Assembly (NCBI RefSeq): GCF_014207445.1
Contig: NZ_JACHEM010000003.1
Location: 372,001-436,000 of the forward strand
DNA from: Streptomyces candidus
Lineage (GTDB): Bacteria; Actinomycetota; Actinomycetes; Streptomycetales; Streptomycetaceae
DNA length: 64,000 bases
Direction of reading: 5' to 3'
Made by a program: the position numbers and the translations under genes. The stretch's first letter is position 1. Every line of letters begins with the position of its first letter. The notes below the pieces were generated by a model. It was not told the origin of the DNA. It searched no databases and saw nothing but the letters and a program-made list of their open reading frames with translations. Below, piece by piece: positions 62,446 to 64,000 of this stretch.

Positions 62446-63729
62446 GTGCCCGACGGGACCGTCCTGATACTCGAACCGGAGTCGTCCGGCGTCGACCTCA
62501 TCCCGGCAGCGCTCGGGCTCGGATTCGGTGTCCACATAGGTGACCGTCGGGCTGCGCATGAGCTGCCCACCGCGGTACGGGATGCCATCGCGGCGGGTAC
62601 GGCAGCCCACGTCCAGGTGGACACACGGTCGGTCGGGGCGGTGGCCGACATGGCCGCCGCCCTGGCGCGGCGAACCCAAGTCGCCGCGGTGGTACCGGGG
62701 TTCGAGTACTCCATATCCACCGCCTCCGCTGTGGCGCAGCGCCTCGGCGTTCCGGGAATCACCCCTCGGTCGGCCGAACTGCTGCGAGACAAACGCAGAA
62801 TGAAACAAGCGCTCGCGGCCCATGGCGTACGGGTGGCCTACGGCGTCCCGCTCGCCGTCGAGCGCGCCGACAACGCCGTACTCCAGGACGTGGCCCGCAA
62901 GGTGGGATTCCCCGCGGTCGTCAAGCCTGTCAACGGCTGCGGCAGCCTCCGGGTGCGCCGCGTCGAAGACTTCGGCGAGCTGTGCGACCAGGTGGAGCTG
63001 TCCCGCCGCGACCCCATCGACGACATGGGACTCAGCATCGGTGGCCGGCTCCTCGTGGAGTCGTATGTGACGGGTCCCGAAGTCAGTGTCGAGGGATACG
63101 TCGCGGAGGGCACCGTCCGTGTCGTGGCCGTGACCGAGAAGCAACTGGGTGCCGAACCGCACTTCGTCGAGGTCGGGCACATCGTGGATGCCGGGCTCGA
63201 ACCGGCGGCACGGGCCGAGGTGGAGCGGGTCACCCGAGCCGCCGTCCAGGCCCTCGGCCTGCACGTCGGGGTCTTCCACCTTGAGGCGCGGCTGACTTCG
63301 TCGGGCCCCGTAGTGATCGAGGTGGCCGCGCGCCTGGGCGGTGACCGGATTCCGGAACTGGTCGCGGCCTCGTACGGATTCGACCTGCCACGAGCGATGA
63401 TCCAGGCCCTGGCCGGGCTGCCCGTCACACCACCGGATGCGGGCAGACGGCCACGTGTTGCCGGCGTGCGCTTCTTCAGCGTCCCGCACCCGGCTGTTCT
63501 CGGCGACCCGGGTCGGCTCGTCCGGCGGATGTCCGCCGTCACCGGGTGCCGAGACGCCTCGGTCAGCCATGCGGCGGGAGCCGCCCTGCGGCCCGCCACC
63601 GACTTCCGCGACCGCTTCGGACACGCTGTCCTCGTGGCCGACGACCGGGCGGCGCTGGACGCCGCCCTCGCACAAGTGGATACGCACGTCGAGCAGTCCG
63701 TGAGGAGCGCCGCAGCATGGGCATCCTGA
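62446..63729 (+). CDS. Second ATP-grasp ligase
   Basis: 427 residues, different in sequence from the first ligase. N-terminal VLILEPESSGVDLIPAALGLGF, PGFEYSISTASAVAQRLGVPG, ATP-binding KRRMKQALAAHGVRVAYGVPL, loop AVVKPVNGCGSLRVRRV, VSVEGYVAEGTVRVVAVTEK, and HLEARLTSSGPVVIEVAARLGGDRIPELV (metal-binding Glu/Asn-position ends). Same family of amino-acid ligases. GTG 62446 has AAGGAT 6 nt upstream; 74 bp after the diiron oxidase. Two ligases suggest a tripeptide-like or doubly amidated product. Confidence 0.9.
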   Translation: MPDGTVLILEPESSGVDLIPAALGLGFGVHIGDRRAAHELPTAVRDAIAAGTAAHVQVDTRSVGAVADMAAALARRTQVAAVVPGFEYSISTASAVAQRLGVPGITPRSAELLRDKRRMKQALAAHGVRVAYGVPLAVERADNAVLQDVARKVGFPAVVKPVNGCGSLRVRRVEDFGELCDQVELSRRDPIDDMGLSIGGRLLVESYVTGPEVSVEGYVAEGTVRVVAVTEKQLGAEPHFVEVGHIVDAGLEPAARAEVERVTRAAVQALGLHVGVFHLEARLTSSGPVVIEVAARLGGDRIPELVAASYGFDLPRAMIQALAGLPVTPPDAGRRPRVAGVRFFSVPHPAVLGDPGRLVRRMSAVTGCRDASVSHAAGAALRPATDFRDRFGHAVLVADDRAALDAALAQVDTHVEQSVRSAAAWAS

Positions 63730-64000
63730 TCGCCGACCGCTGCAGCGACGATTTCGCCGGACACGGCGAGTACCTCGGCCACGCCCGGCATCGGGGCAGC
63801 GGTGTGGCGCTCGCGGATCACCTCCCGACGGTCCCGCCGGGACGCGGACGCGTCGAGGCTGCCGAGGACGTCCATGACGCCCCGGTTCCGTGTCAGGGCG
63901 CGGAGTGCCCGGACACCTGTCATGGCCGCAGCCGGGGACGTCGGCCGGGCGAGACCGTCCTCCACCGGCATCGGCTCGCTTGCGCCACCGTGGGCTCGGG
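63717..64000 (+). CDS. Start of a third gene in the plus-strand operon, truncated by the window
   Basis: ATG at 63717 lies inside the end of the ligase gene (13-bp overlap) and opens MGILIADRCSDDFAGHGEYL, continuing open to the window end. The first part looks coding; later residues are rich in Arg, His, Pro and Cys, so a frameshift or false frame cannot be excluded. Family not recognised. Confidence 0.45.
   Translation, partial: MGILIADRCSDDFAGHGEYLGHARHRGSGVALADHLPTVPPGRGRVEAAEDVHDAPVPCQGAECPDTCHGRSRGRRPGETVLHRHRLACATVGS

Noticed and set aside
62838..63971. 377-codon minus-strand frame over the second ATP-grasp gene
   Set aside because: Overlaps a recognised ligase; Arg/Ser/Thr-rich. The part beyond 63730 looks slightly more protein-like, but not enough to call.
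53586..64000. Island borders as tRNA attachment sites or IS elements
   Set aside because: No tRNA end, integrase, transposase or terminal repeats could be found in the window.
1..64000. CRISPR arrays, rRNA, tRNA genes
   Set aside because: No regularly spaced repeats of 24-40 bp and no rRNA or cloverleaf-like tRNA sequences were noticed on either strand.

Overview
The window is high-GC actinobacterial chromosome, almost certainly Streptomyces: GTG/TTG starts are common, intergenic spaces are short and GC-rich, and the gene order matches, from memory, the S. coelicolor chromosomal core around SCO4916-SCO4968 (purine phosphorylase, lpdA, accA2, maf, pccE/pccB, birA, cya, hutH, msrA, metB, ilvA, greA, mca). 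That core is interrupted by two accessory regions.

Core part 1 (1-16.5 kb): nucleoside and flavoprotein genes, then an acyl-CoA carboxylase group (biotinylated alpha subunit accA2, beta subunit pccB, small epsilon subunit pccE, biotin ligase birA), with maf and a 42-residue membrane protein between them. The class III adenylate cyclase, an enoyl-CoA hydratase and a GGDEF protein follow.

Accessory region A (16.5-37 kb): an ECF sigma factor divergent from a secreted amidase/lipoprotein pair, a methyltransferase, and then a complete class I lantibiotic cluster (about 20.7-35.7 kb). A minus-strand operon carries lanA, lanB, lanC, an ABC exporter and a DUF6895-like gene. A plus-strand group carries an ECF sigma factor, its membrane anti-sigma factor, a three-gene ABC system and a LuxR-type regulator. 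A second minus-strand pair looks like LanFE immunity. The predicted 24-residue core peptide appears to differ from planosporicin at one position (Asp for Glu at 14, by recall). There is no LanD, halogenase or P450, as expected for planosporicin rather than microbisporicin. Three nearly identical promoters (TGAACC, 17-18 nt, TACGTAC) precede the sigma gene, the ABC/membrane operon and the immunity operon, giving a readable self-activating sigma regulon. A possible secreted toxin/DUF4288 pair and gene remnants (DUF1990, DUF2079) lie at the edges.

Core part 2 (37-53 kb): hutH, a sortase-anchored surface protein, an L,D-transpeptidase, msrA, metB, ilvA, a DrrAB-type ABC exporter, greA and mycothiol S-conjugate amidase mca. 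It ends in an eroded remnant of a DUF255/thioredoxin-domain gene.

Accessory region B (53.6 kb to the end): a second, apparently undescribed small-molecule or peptide gene set. It has two ATP-grasp ligases, a heme-oxygenase-like diiron oxidase, an acyl-CoA-dehydrogenase-fold flavin monooxygenase with a flavin reductase, a two-part methyltransferase, a TTC38-like helical-repeat protein and an MFS exporter. The minus-strand operon starts at a near-consensus, probably leaderless promoter. A perfect Crp-type palindrome lies before the plus-strand part. The window ends inside this cluster.
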